NCBI GenBank assembly: GCA_025356335.1
Contig: JANXUF010000053.1
Location: 1 to 64,000 of the forward strand
DNA length: 64,000 nucleotides
Reading direction: 5' to 3'
Source of the DNA: Actinomycetes bacterium
GTDB lineage: Bacteria; Actinomycetota; Acidimicrobiia; Acidimicrobiales; Ilumatobacteraceae
Shown here: positions 38,113 through 46,732 of the stretch, in pieces
How the letters are laid out: each line of letters starts with the position of its first letter
Position numbering within the stretch: position 1 is the stretch's first letter
Translations under genes and position numbers: made by a program
Notes under the pieces: generated by a model
Told to the model about the DNA's origin: nothing
Databases searched by the model: none
Seen by the model: only the letters and a program-made list of their open reading frames with translations

Positions 38113-39105
38113 TCAGAAGAGCATCGTGCCTGCACCCCAGATGATGTCGCTGGAGACTGTGGCCAATCGTTGCTGGACGCCGGGCGACAGCACGTCCCGA
38201 TATCCGGCAGCTGGAACCTCGGTGTTCAGGACGCCGGGTTCCAGGTGTGTCCAGTGCGCTCCGGCCCGATTGAAGATCGAACGCATCGGTTGGTTGTCGT
38301 ACAGCACGGTCGCGGTGAAGGTGGTGATGCCGGTGATCGACGCGGCGATCGCCAGCGCGCCGATCAACACCGTGCCGATGCCCTTCCCCTGCCATTCGTC
38401 GACGATGCCGAAGGCGACTTCCGCTTTGCGTCGATCCTCGAACGAGCGGATGTAGCGGCACGAGCCGATGGGGGTCGCGTCCGGAGACGGTGATTCGAGA
38501 GCAACCCACGAGAAGTGATCGACATAGTCGATGTCGACGAGGTAGTCGATCAGGTGGTCGGGAACACCGGCGCTGAAGAATCGGCGGTGGAGCGACTCAG
38601 CCGACATCCGTTTGATGGCGTCTGCCAGATACGGGCGATCGGACGGCAGGCCGGCGCGCATACCGATGACGTGACCGTGCTTCAGCGGGACCGGGGTGAT
38701 CGGAGCAAACCCTGCGAGTCGACCAGCGACGATCTTGGAGAGTCGCGGACGCACGCCGGCGATCGCCAACAACTCGGCAAAGGCATCGGCGTCGCCCCGC
38801 AACGCCGTGATCGGGTTGGTCACGAGCACCGTGGCCGCCCGCAAGCGTTGGCGGAGGAGGCCGAGTTCACCGATGATTGAACCGGAGCGCAGCGTGCCAA
38901 CGGTTTCGGGAGCCGGACCGACCCGGTGCGTGACGATCGCCTCACCACTCAACACGACATAGAAGGCGTCGGAAACGCCTCCTTCACGCATCATCGGTTC
39001 ACCGGTTCCGAATGACACCGGGGTCAGCCGCTGTGCCCACGCGGCGATATCCGCAGGAGCGGCGTCGGCGAAGAGGTCGAAGTCGGTGAGCGCCTTGGCG
39101 TCCAT
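38113..39105 (-). CDS. Cyclic-nucleotide-binding domain fused to GNAT acetyltransferase (Pat-like protein lysine acetyltransferase)
   Basis: N-terminal cNMP domain (FGTGEPMMREGG...IIGELGLLRQRLRAATV) plus C-terminal GNAT (VDEWQGKGIGTVLIGAL). Confidence 0.85.
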   Translation of the reverse strand: MDAKALTDFDLFADAAPADIAAWAQRLTPVSFGTGEPMMREGGVSDAFYVVLSGEAIVTHRVGPAPETVGTLRSGSIIGELGLLRQRLRAATVLVTNPITALRGDADAFAELLAIAGVRPRLSKIVAGRLAGFAPITPVPLKHGHVIGMRAGLPSDRPYLADAIKRMSAESLHRRFFSAGVPDHLIDYLVDIDYVDHFSWVALESPSPDATPIGSCRYIRSFEDRRKAEVAFGIVDEWQGKGIGTVLIGALAIAASITGITTFTATVLYDNQPMRSIFNRAGAHWTHLEPGVLNTEVPAAGYRDVLSPGVQQRLATVSSDIIWGAGTMLF

Positions 39106-39157
39106 CGAACCGACCATAGCCAGTGGACAGCGCTCCGCTGTCATGAGGCGACGACAG

Positions 39158-40951
39158 TCACCTACCGGCGTCGTCCATCGCCATGCTGACTGCCGCGTGA
39201 ACAGTGTCGTGGGCTGTCACGTTGGCGTTCCGATTCGTCTGTACGACCGCTATCGAGAGTCCCCCGCCGGATACCGCTGCTCGAACCGCTGGATACGTTG
39301 CAACGACCGACGCCTGCAACCCATGCGCCCGGCAGAGGGCGACGAGGTCGGTGCCGTGCGGGGTCCCGAAGAGCTGCTCGAAGCGGTCGCTCCGTAGCGA
39401 CGATCCCTGCGGCAGGAACGAAAAGATGCCGCCGCCGTCGTTGTCGACGACGACGACCGTCAGATCGATCTCACGTCGGGCGAGGGCGACGAGCGCAGAC
39501 GAGTCGTGTAGAAAGGCGACGTCGCCGATCAGCAGCACGGTCGGGGCCCCCGAGCCGATGGCGACACCGATCGCTGTCGAAATGACGCCATCGATACCGT
39601 TCGCTCCCCTGTTGGAGTGGACCGTGAGCCCGCACCTCGGCGCTCCGTACCACTCGACGTCTCGAATCGGCATCGACGACGAGACGACCAGCGAGCCGCC
39701 GCTGGGGACAGACCCGTAGACGGCCCTCGCAATCCCGGGCTCCTCGACACACGCCGTATCGCCGCCGAACAGACCGTCGAGCGTCGACTGCGCCGACACC
39801 TCAGCGCGACGCCAGTCGACGAGCCACGAGGTCTGATCGAGGTCTGCCGGAGCGAGTGCCAACGACGTCGTTCGCAACGACGTCACCGTGCTGTCCAACA
39901 CCCTGCTGGGACGAGCGGTGATGCGCATCTCGACGGCATGGTCCGGATCGATCCACGTGGACGCTGCGCCGATCTGCACGTGGCGTGCCCCGCTTGTGAC
40001 GAGCCATTGCGACAGCACCTTCGATGCCGGGGGCTCGCCGAGATGGACGACGACAGCCGGTTGGTGCGAGGAGGCGAACGACAGGTTGCGGAGGATCGAG
40101 TCGTAGGCCGCGACGGTCGTGTCCTCGGGCGTGCGACAGCCAGAACGCGGATCTGCCAACACCGGCCATCCCAGCGTGGAAGCGAATCGACGGACCGCGG
40201 CTGGATCATCGACCCCTCGCCCGGCGACGATGACGCCCCTTCCGGCGTGCAGCAACCGGGAGAAATCGGCAATCGCCTGCTCCGTCGGTATCGGCTCCGA
40301 TGGTGCGTCCGTGTGCCATGCGTGCTGCCGCGCCGGTGGCAACGCTCCGGCGGACCCGAGCAGCGGCTCGCGGAATGCGAGGTTCAGATGAACGGGACCT
40401 GGAAGTGGGCCGCTGGCATCGATCAACGCGCGTGAGGCGATCGAGCGCCATGTGCCGCGCTGTGATTCGTCGGCGACGCCCGGCTCGAAGAACCAACGCA
40501 CCGAACGGCCGAACAGATGCGTCTGATCGATCGTCTGCGGCGCGCCCACGCCGCGGAGTTCAGGCGGCCGGTCGGCGGTGCACACGATCATCGGCACACA
40601 CGACTGATGGGCTTCGATGACCGCTGCGTGGAAGTGGGCTGCGGCTGTTCCACTCGAACAGATGGCGACGGCCGGCACGTTCGTCGACAGGCCGATCCCC
40701 AGCGCGGCGAAACTGGCCGCCCGCTCGTCGTGGAAGACATCGACGGTCAACTCGTGGCGATCGGCGAGCGCCATCGCCAGCGGTGTCGAGCGTGAACCTG
40801 GTGCGATGATCGCGTGGCGGACTCCGCCGCGAACCCACTCGTCGACGAGTGTGGCGCAGAATGCTGCGGCGGTGTCAGCCGGGCGTGTCGGCTGCGCTGC
40901 CGCCGACGATGTCGGTGCGAAGGTTGCTGTCGTGGGAGGCAGTGTCGCCAT
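39158..40951 (-). CDS. menD: 2-succinyl-5-enolpyruvyl-6-hydroxy-3-cyclohexene-1-carboxylate synthase
   Basis: HAIIAPGSRSTPLAMAL; ThDP motif GDVAFLHDSSAL. Confidence 0.95.
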   Translation of the reverse strand: MATLPPTTATFAPTSSAAAQPTRPADTAAAFCATLVDEWVRGGVRHAIIAPGSRSTPLAMALADRHELTVDVFHDERAASFAALGIGLSTNVPAVAICSSGTAAAHFHAAVIEAHQSCVPMIVCTADRPPELRGVGAPQTIDQTHLFGRSVRWFFEPGVADESQRGTWRSIASRALIDASGPLPGPVHLNLAFREPLLGSAGALPPARQHAWHTDAPSEPIPTEQAIADFSRLLHAGRGVIVAGRGVDDPAAVRRFASTLGWPVLADPRSGCRTPEDTTVAAYDSILRNLSFASSHQPAVVVHLGEPPASKVLSQWLVTSGARHVQIGAASTWIDPDHAVEMRITARPSRVLDSTVTSLRTTSLALAPADLDQTSWLVDWRRAEVSAQSTLDGLFGGDTACVEEPGIARAVYGSVPSGGSLVVSSSMPIRDVEWYGAPRCGLTVHSNRGANGIDGVISTAIGVAIGSGAPTVLLIGDVAFLHDSSALVALARREIDLTVVVVDNDGGGIFSFLPQGSSLRSDRFEQLFGTPHGTDLVALCRAHGLQASVVATYPAVRAAVSGGGLSIAVVQTNRNANVTAHDTVHAAVSMAMDDAGR

Positions 40952-41031
40952 CGGGCCAGTCTGCCCGGACCCCGCCGTTTTCGCCCCTCCCTCTCGACGC
41001 ACCGGCAGCCGATCGGCGTATCGTTCGCACT

Positions 41032-41682
41032 ATGAAGGTCGAAGTCTGGTCTGATGTCGTCTGTCCGTGGTGCTACATCGGCAAGCGCCGATTCGAGCGG
41101 GCGCTCGCCGAACTCGATCCCTCGATCGCGGTCGAGGTCGAGTTCAAACCATTCCAGCTCGATCCCACCGCCAAGCCCGGCACGACGCAGCCGGTGATCG
41201 AGGCCTACGCCAAGAAATTCGGCGGCCCGGAGCGCGCTGAGCAGATCATCGACAACATCACCGGCGTTGCCGCCGCAGAGGGCCTCGATTTCCACATGGA
41301 CAAAGCAGTGCGGGCGAATACCCGCCTCGCCCACCGCCTGATCGCCCTGGCGTTGGAGACAGGCGGTCGCCAGGCACAGGCAGCGATGAAGGAGCACCTG
41401 ATGCTCGCCTATTTCGTCGAGGGTCGCAACGTTGGCGACCCGGCCGAGCTCGCCGATCTCGCCGCTGAACTAGGGCACGATCGACAGCAGATCCTCGCCT
41501 TCCTCGAGTCGAACGACGGCGTCGTCGAACTCGAAGCAGAACTTGCGCTCGCCGACGAACTCGGCATCACCGCCGTACCCACCTATGTCATCGACGGCAG
41601 ATGGTCGATTCCCGGCGCCCAGGACTCCGAGACCTTCAAGACAGTGCTGACCAATCTGGCAGCGAAGGCATCTGCCGGGTGA
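41032..41682 (+). CDS. DsbA family oxidoreductase (FrnE-like)
   Basis: VEVWSDVVCPWCYIGKRRFERAL; AVPTYVIDGRWSIPGAQ. Confidence 0.92.
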   Translation: MKVEVWSDVVCPWCYIGKRRFERALAELDPSIAVEVEFKPFQLDPTAKPGTTQPVIEAYAKKFGGPERAEQIIDNITGVAAAEGLDFHMDKAVRANTRLAHRLIALALETGGRQAQAAMKEHLMLAYFVEGRNVGDPAELADLAAELGHDRQQILAFLESNDGVVELEAELALADELGITAVPTYVIDGRWSIPGAQDSETFKTVLTNLAAKASAG

Positions 41683-42473
41683 TGATGGCGGCCGGTTCGG
41701 ACCCCGGCCAGGTCGCAGACCCTGTCGACGGCACAGTCGGGGTCGGGGGTCAGCATCTCGTGTTGATCCACGGCTTCACGCAGACGTCGAAGAGTTGGCG
41801 CCGAATCACCGAAGCACTGAGTGACGGTCATCGAGTGGACGCCGTCGACGCGCCAGGCCACGGCGCTGCGGCGACGCAACGGTTTTCGCTGCCGCAGGGA
41901 GCCGAGGCGATCGCTGATGCCGGCGGGCCGGCGGTGTACATCGGGTACTCGATGGGCGCGCGCTTTGCGCTCCATGTCGCGTTGCAACGGCCTGAGGTCG
42001 TCGCCGGACTGGTCCTGCTCAGCGGCACCCCCGGAATTGCCGACGAGACGGAGCGCGCTGCTCGCCGTGCCTCCGACGAAGCGCTCGCCACTCGTCTCGA
42101 GTCGATTGGTACGGCTGCATTCATCGAGCAGTGGTTGCAGAACCCGCTGTTCGCTACCTTGCCGTACGACGAAGCCGAACGCGCCGATCGCTGCACCAAT
42201 ACTGCGGCGGGCCTCGCCTCGAGCCTGCGCCTCGCCGGCACCGGAACGCAGCTGCCACTGTGGGATCGCTTCAGCGGGTTGACGATGCCCGTGCTCGTCG
42301 TCGCGGGAGCCTTGGACGACAAGTTCACGGAAATCGGCCGAGCGATGGCTCGCCGGATTGGACGATCCGCACAGTTCGAGTCGATTGCAGATGCGGGCCA
42401 CAGTGCTCACCTCGAACGCCCCGACGAGTTCCTCGACATCGTCCGTCCGTGGCTCGACGGACTCGTGGATTGA
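41682..42473 (+). CDS. menH: Alpha/beta hydrolase, MenH-like
   Basis: LIHGFTQTSKSWRRI, IGYSMGARFALH, DAGHSAHLERPDEF; adjacent to men genes. Confidence 0.75.
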   Translation: MMAAGSDPGQVADPVDGTVGVGGQHLVLIHGFTQTSKSWRRITEALSDGHRVDAVDAPGHGAAATQRFSLPQGAEAIADAGGPAVYIGYSMGARFALHVALQRPEVVAGLVLLSGTPGIADETERAARRASDEALATRLESIGTAAFIEQWLQNPLFATLPYDEAERADRCTNTAAGLASSLRLAGTGTQLPLWDRFSGLTMPVLVVAGALDDKFTEIGRAMARRIGRSAQFESIADAGHSAHLERPDEFLDIVRPWLDGLVD

Positions 42474-42499
42474 GTTCGGTTCGGCCCGAACTGCGCAGC

Positions 42500-43369
42500 T
42501 CAACGCAAGGACAACCCGACGGTCAACAGGAGTCCGAAGGCCAACTGCAGGCGGCCGGTGTCGCCGAGCACGCCGATCAGCTCGCGCCCCGTCGCCCCTC
42601 TGCGCACGGTCCTGACCGGGGTGACGGCGAGCACGACTGCGAGCAGCACGATTGCCGCCCATGGCCGCCCCCCGAAGGCACACACCGCCCCGACGATGAT
42701 TGCCAGGCAGACAAGCGAGACATACAGCCAGCGTGTCCTGGCATCGCCGATGCGGACAGCCAACGTCTTCTTGCCGACCACCGTGTCGGTCGGGATGTCC
42801 CGGAGGTTGTTGATCACGAGGAGTGCACACGCCAGAAAACCGACCGGTACCGCCGCCAGCACGGCGAGACCCGTCACCCGTTCGATCAGCACGTACGTCG
42901 TTCCCACGGTCGCCACGAGACCGAAGAACACGAAGACGAAGAGTTCGCCGAAACCGTAGTAGCCGTACGGATGGCTGCCACCCGTGTAGAACCAGCCGGC
43001 GGCAATTGCCGCTACGCCGACCACCAACAGGATCGGTCCGACGGCGATCGTCAACGCCAGGCCGGCGAGGGCGGCGATTGCGAATGCAAGGATCGAAGCC
43101 CGCTTGACGGCACCGGGCGTCGCCAGCTTGCTGGCCACCAGTCGGACTGGCCCGACGCGTACCTCGTCGGTTCCCTTGACGCCGTCGCTGTAGTCGTTGG
43201 CATAGTTCGTACCGATCTGCAGGGCGAGCGAGACGACACCCGCAGCTGCGACTCTCCACCAGATGATCCCGTGCGCAGCCTCACCAACGGCACACGCCGT
43301 GCCGACAGCGACAGGTACGACAGCCGCCGGAAGGGTCCTCGGCCGCGCCCCTGCGACCCACTTGTTCAT
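42500..43369 (-). CDS. menA: 1,4-dihydroxy-2-naphthoate polyprenyltransferase
   Basis: WVAGARPRTLPAAVVPV, GTNYANDYSDGVKGTDEVRVGP, VINNLRDIPTDTVVGKKTLAV; start ATG 43369. Confidence 0.93.
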   Translation of the reverse strand: MNKWVAGARPRTLPAAVVPVAVGTACAVGEAAHGIIWWRVAAAGVVSLALQIGTNYANDYSDGVKGTDEVRVGPVRLVASKLATPGAVKRASILAFAIAALAGLALTIAVGPILLVVGVAAIAAGWFYTGGSHPYGYYGFGELFVFVFFGLVATVGTTYVLIERVTGLAVLAAVPVGFLACALLVINNLRDIPTDTVVGKKTLAVRIGDARTRWLYVSLVCLAIIVGAVCAFGGRPWAAIVLLAVVLAVTPVRTVRRGATGRELIGVLGDTGRLQLAFGLLLTVGLSLR

Positions 43370-43474
43370 CGGTGATTCCTGCGGTTCGACAACATCGTGG
43401 AAGCAGTGTCGCAGCGGTCGTGCAGAATGGCACCCGTTTGATGATCGCACGACCACGATGAACAGGGGATACGA

Positions 43475-44881
43475 ATGACCGCAGCACTCTGGCACCACGG
43501 TGCCGGCCAACTCGCTGAGATGATCGCCACCAAGCAGGTGACGAGCGCCGAGGTGATCGAGTCCCACCTCACCCGTATCGAGGAGGTCAACGGCTATCTC
43601 AACGCCATCGTCAGGGTGCTCGCAGACGAGGCGAGAGCGGCAGCTGAGTCGGCGGACGCAGCGGTCGCCAATGGTGACGAGCTCGGTGCTCTGCACGGTG
43701 TTCCGGTCACTATCAAGGAGAACATCGATGTCGCCGGAACCCCGACGACGTCCGGGATCGTTGCCTTCGCCCAGGCAATCGCTGATCGGGATGCTCCGGT
43801 CGTCGAGCGGCTGCGGGCCGCCGGGGCGATCCCCATCGGCCGTACGAACCTGCCGGACCTCGGACTGCGGGTGACGACGGAATCGTCACTGCACGGCATC
43901 ACCAGAAACCCGTGGAATCCCGACGTCACCGCCGGCGGCTCGAGCGGCGGTGAAGCGTCAGCGCTGGCCAGTGGGATGAGCCCGCTCGGACTCGGCAACG
44001 ACGTCGGCGGCTCGCTGCGCAACCCGGCTCACTGCTGTGGCGTTGCCTCGATCAAACCGACGGTCGGCAGAGTGCCATCGGCGACCGTTGTCGGGCCTCC
44101 AGGCATGATCCTCGCATTCCAGCAGATGGCCGTCGAAGGGGTGATGGCCAGGCGGGTGGCTGACGTCCGTCTTGGACTGTCGATCGTTGCCGGGCCGCAT
44201 CCACGTGATCCGCTGAGCCAGCCGGTGCCCTTGATGACGTCCCGCCACGACAGCCCGTTGACGGTCGCGCTGCTGGCCGAGCCTCCCGGAGGTTCGACCG
44301 ACGCGGGAATCGCCGGGGTGATCCGAGCAGCGGCCGACCACCTGTCGAATGCCGGGTACGACGTCGTCGAGGCGGTCCCGCCGAGCTACGAACGGGTGCT
44401 CGAACTCTGGCAGCGACTGTTGATGGCGGAGATCCGTCAACAGCTTCCGCTCCTCGACATGGTGATGGGCGAGGACGCCAAACTGTTCCTCCATCGCGCC
44501 GCAGACAGCCGCCCAGAGCTGTCGCTCGGCGAATTCCTCGCCGACCAGACCGAACGCTTCACGTTGATGGCTGCATGGGATGCGTGGCTGGAGGAGCACC
44601 AGTTGATCCTTTCCCCCGTGTGGGCGCAGCCTGCCTTCCCGCACAGCTTCGACGTCCAGTCCGAGGCCAACGGCGAAGCGACATTCGAACTGATGCGTCC
44701 GATCCTGCCCGCCAACTACCTCGGCCTGCCGGCAGCGGTGGTACCGGGCGGGTTGTCGAACGGTATGCCTGTCGGCGTGCAGGTCATCGGTGGCCGTTGG
44801 CAGGAACTCGACTGCCTCGATGCAGCAGAAGTGATCGAACAGGGCGCCGGTCCCCTCACCCCGATCGACCCGAAACGCTGA
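43475..44881 (+). CDS. Amidase (amidase signature family)
   Basis: GGSSGGEASALASGMSPLGLGNDVGGSLRNPA. Confidence 0.93.
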   Translation: MTAALWHHGAGQLAEMIATKQVTSAEVIESHLTRIEEVNGYLNAIVRVLADEARAAAESADAAVANGDELGALHGVPVTIKENIDVAGTPTTSGIVAFAQAIADRDAPVVERLRAAGAIPIGRTNLPDLGLRVTTESSLHGITRNPWNPDVTAGGSSGGEASALASGMSPLGLGNDVGGSLRNPAHCCGVASIKPTVGRVPSATVVGPPGMILAFQQMAVEGVMARRVADVRLGLSIVAGPHPRDPLSQPVPLMTSRHDSPLTVALLAEPPGGSTDAGIAGVIRAAADHLSNAGYDVVEAVPPSYERVLELWQRLLMAEIRQQLPLLDMVMGEDAKLFLHRAADSRPELSLGEFLADQTERFTLMAAWDAWLEEHQLILSPVWAQPAFPHSFDVQSEANGEATFELMRPILPANYLGLPAAVVPGGLSNGMPVGVQVIGGRWQELDCLDAAEVIEQGAGPLTPIDPKR

Positions 44882-44890
44882 CCGGCGACT

Positions 44891-44939
44891 GACGCTGGCA
44901 CGAGATGTTGCAATTTCTGCAACATCTTGCACCTGCGTC
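44891..44939. terminator. Bidirectional hairpin with 10-bp perfect inner stem and flanking GACGC/GCGTC
   Basis: AGATGTTGCA-atttc-TGCAACATCT between convergent genes. Confidence 0.75.
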
Positions 44940-44965
44940 GGCGGCTGAGAGCCGCGCCGCTGAGG

Positions 44966-45397
44966 TCAGGCGTTGGCGGCTTTGGCGTCGATCTTCGCCT
45001 GCTTGGCGTCGATCTTGGCCTGCTTGGCGTCGATCTTCGCTTGCTTGGCACTTGCCGCGGCGTCACGTTCGACCCGCTTCTTCTGCTTGCGGGTCTGCGG
45101 CGGTAGCGACTCGATCCGCACGAACTGCCCGGCGGTCAGCTTCTCCGTTGCCAGCACCTCGTCGTTCTTGGCGAACAACTTCCCGATGAGGCGGAACATC
45201 CACAGCGCGGCAGCGACGCCCGTCCAGCTGTTGTTGCCACCGAGGACGCCCTTGACGAAACCATTGCGCCGGAGGTATTTGATCGGTGAACGGACGGCAG
45301 CGAACAAGGCGAGCGGTCCGAACCCAACCTGGTTGTTCCGGCCCTTGTTCCCACCGTTCGTCGCCTTCGTCGCCTTCGGTGCCGGTTTGGCGGCCAT
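44966..45397 (-). CDS. Small Lys/Ala-rich protein with one TM region (DUF4235-like)
   Basis: Central hydrophobic segment; C-terminal AKQAKID repeats. Confidence 0.65.
   Translation of the reverse strand: MAAKPAPKATKATNGGNKGRNNQVGFGPLALFAAVRSPIKYLRRNGFVKGVLGGNNSWTGVAAALWMFRLIGKLFAKNDEVLATEKLTAGQFVRIESLPPQTRKQKKRVERDAAASAKQAKIDAKQAKIDAKQAKIDAKAANA
44981..45050. repeat. ~21-bp coding tandem repeats (3 copies), encoding KQAKIDA
   Basis: cttggcgtcgatcttcgcctg-type units repeated in phase with the reading frame. Confidence 0.8.
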
Positions 45398-45603
45398 CAG
45401 ACGCGCCGGATCTCGACGAGTGTCGTCTTCTTCTTACCGCTACGACGTCCGAGCAGGAAGAACAGCAGTAACAGCACGACAGCGGCACCACCGGCAGCGG
45501 CGATCATCGTCTGCTTCTTGTCCCGGACCTTGCCTTCGACGCTGCCGTGCAGTTCGGCGAACTTTGCTTCGAGGTCCTTGGGGGTGATCTTCTTCTGGCT
45601 CAT
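45397..45603 (-). CDS. Small single-TM protein
   Basis: MSQKKITPKDLEAKFAELHGSVEGKV...AAVVLLLLFFLLGRRSGKKK. Confidence 0.7.
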   Translation of the reverse strand: MSQKKITPKDLEAKFAELHGSVEGKVRDKKQTMIAAAGGAAVVLLLLFFLLGRRSGKKKTTLVEIRRV

Positions 45604-45902
45604 TGCTTCGTGGAACCTTTCTCCAACGTCGGCTTCTTGATCTTCTTGAGCCCGAAGGCGATGACGAGCACGCAGACGAAGATCCCGATGGAATACATCA
45701 GCAGAGACCAGCCGACCCGATGGAACTCCGCTGGAAAGGCGGTTTGCATGAAGCGCAGTGCACCGAGCACGACGAACATCAGCCCGATACCGAACATCAG
45801 AGCGCCCCCGAGACCGAAGCCGATCCATCGCGGGGCGTTTTGCACCGGGGTGACGATCTCCTGGCGGGCGTAACTCTTGACATAGTCGATAACGCTGCCC
45901 AT
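45600..45902 (-). CDS. Small membrane protein
   Basis: Two TM helices; 4-bp overlap with next CDS; ATG 45902. Confidence 0.7.
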   Translation of the reverse strand: MGSVIDYVKSYARQEIVTPVQNAPRWIGFGLGGALMFGIGLMFVVLGALRFMQTAFPAEFHRVGWSLLMYSIGIFVCVLVIAFGLKKIKKPTLEKGSTKQ

Positions 45903-45981
45903 GTCGTCGTCAGTAGCTGCTTTGTTCTCCGGCACGACGAAATTTGTAGCAGATACGGGACCCGCTTCCTGCAACGCCCGC

Positions 45982-46710
45982 CTATTCGTTCCCGAAACCT
46001 TCATCCGGGTCATCATCGAAACCGTCTGGAAAATCGTCTCCGGAACCGTTCGGATCGCCGCTGCGGAGTTCAGTGTTGAGCAGTTGGAATCGGAGCGAAT
46101 CCTCCCGCTCTGCAAGGAAGCGGCGCAGCAGTGCAATGCGTTTCGCCGGGCCAGAAGCGGCGAGCAGTGCGAAGCTGTCGGACGCTCCGAGCGGGGCGAG
46201 ATTTGCGAGTTGGTAGCTGGCGAGCGTCACGTCGTCCGACAGGCTGATATCGAGATCCCCTTGTGCTTCGCCGAGTTCGATCGCCAGCGCTGCAACCCGT
46301 CGGACATCGCCGTGAACGACGTTCAACGCCCGTTCGCTGACGGCACCGGCATCCTCTGCGTCCGGCCACTCGACAACGTCGGCGAGCGGATACGGATCGT
46401 CGGGAAGCCATTCTGCGATCTGCACCCGCCTGGTACCGACCGTCAGCAGGCCGTACCGGCCATCGGGGAACTGACCGCACTGCACGATCCGTGCCACGGT
46501 TGCGATCCGGCTGCGATGATCGCCGCCGCCGACCTCGCTGCCGCGTTCGATCATCACGACACCGAACTCCGGCACGTCGGCGGCGAGGCAGTCCTGGACG
46601 AGTTGGCGGTATCGGGGTTCGAAGACGTGCAATGGAAGTACACCGGTCGGCAGCAGCACAGAGCCGAGCGGGAACATCGCCATCCGTTGCGTGAGCGGGG
46701 TCAACGGCAT
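45982..46710 (-). CDS. LON N-terminal substrate-binding domain protein
   Basis: MAMFPLGSVLLPTGVLPLHVFEPRYRQLVQD. Confidence 0.88.
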   Translation of the reverse strand: MPLTPLTQRMAMFPLGSVLLPTGVLPLHVFEPRYRQLVQDCLAADVPEFGVVMIERGSEVGGGDHRSRIATVARIVQCGQFPDGRYGLLTVGTRRVQIAEWLPDDPYPLADVVEWPDAEDAGAVSERALNVVHGDVRRVAALAIELGEAQGDLDISLSDDVTLASYQLANLAPLGASDSFALLAASGPAKRIALLRRFLAEREDSLRFQLLNTELRSGDPNGSGDDFPDGFDDDPDEGFGNE

Positions 46711-46732
46711 CACCTTTCGTACCTCTCGGTCA

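Noticed and set aside
44981-45050. Tandem repeats as a CRISPR or VNTR element
   Set aside because: Short in-phase coding repeats without spacers; explained by the KQAKIDA peptide repeat.
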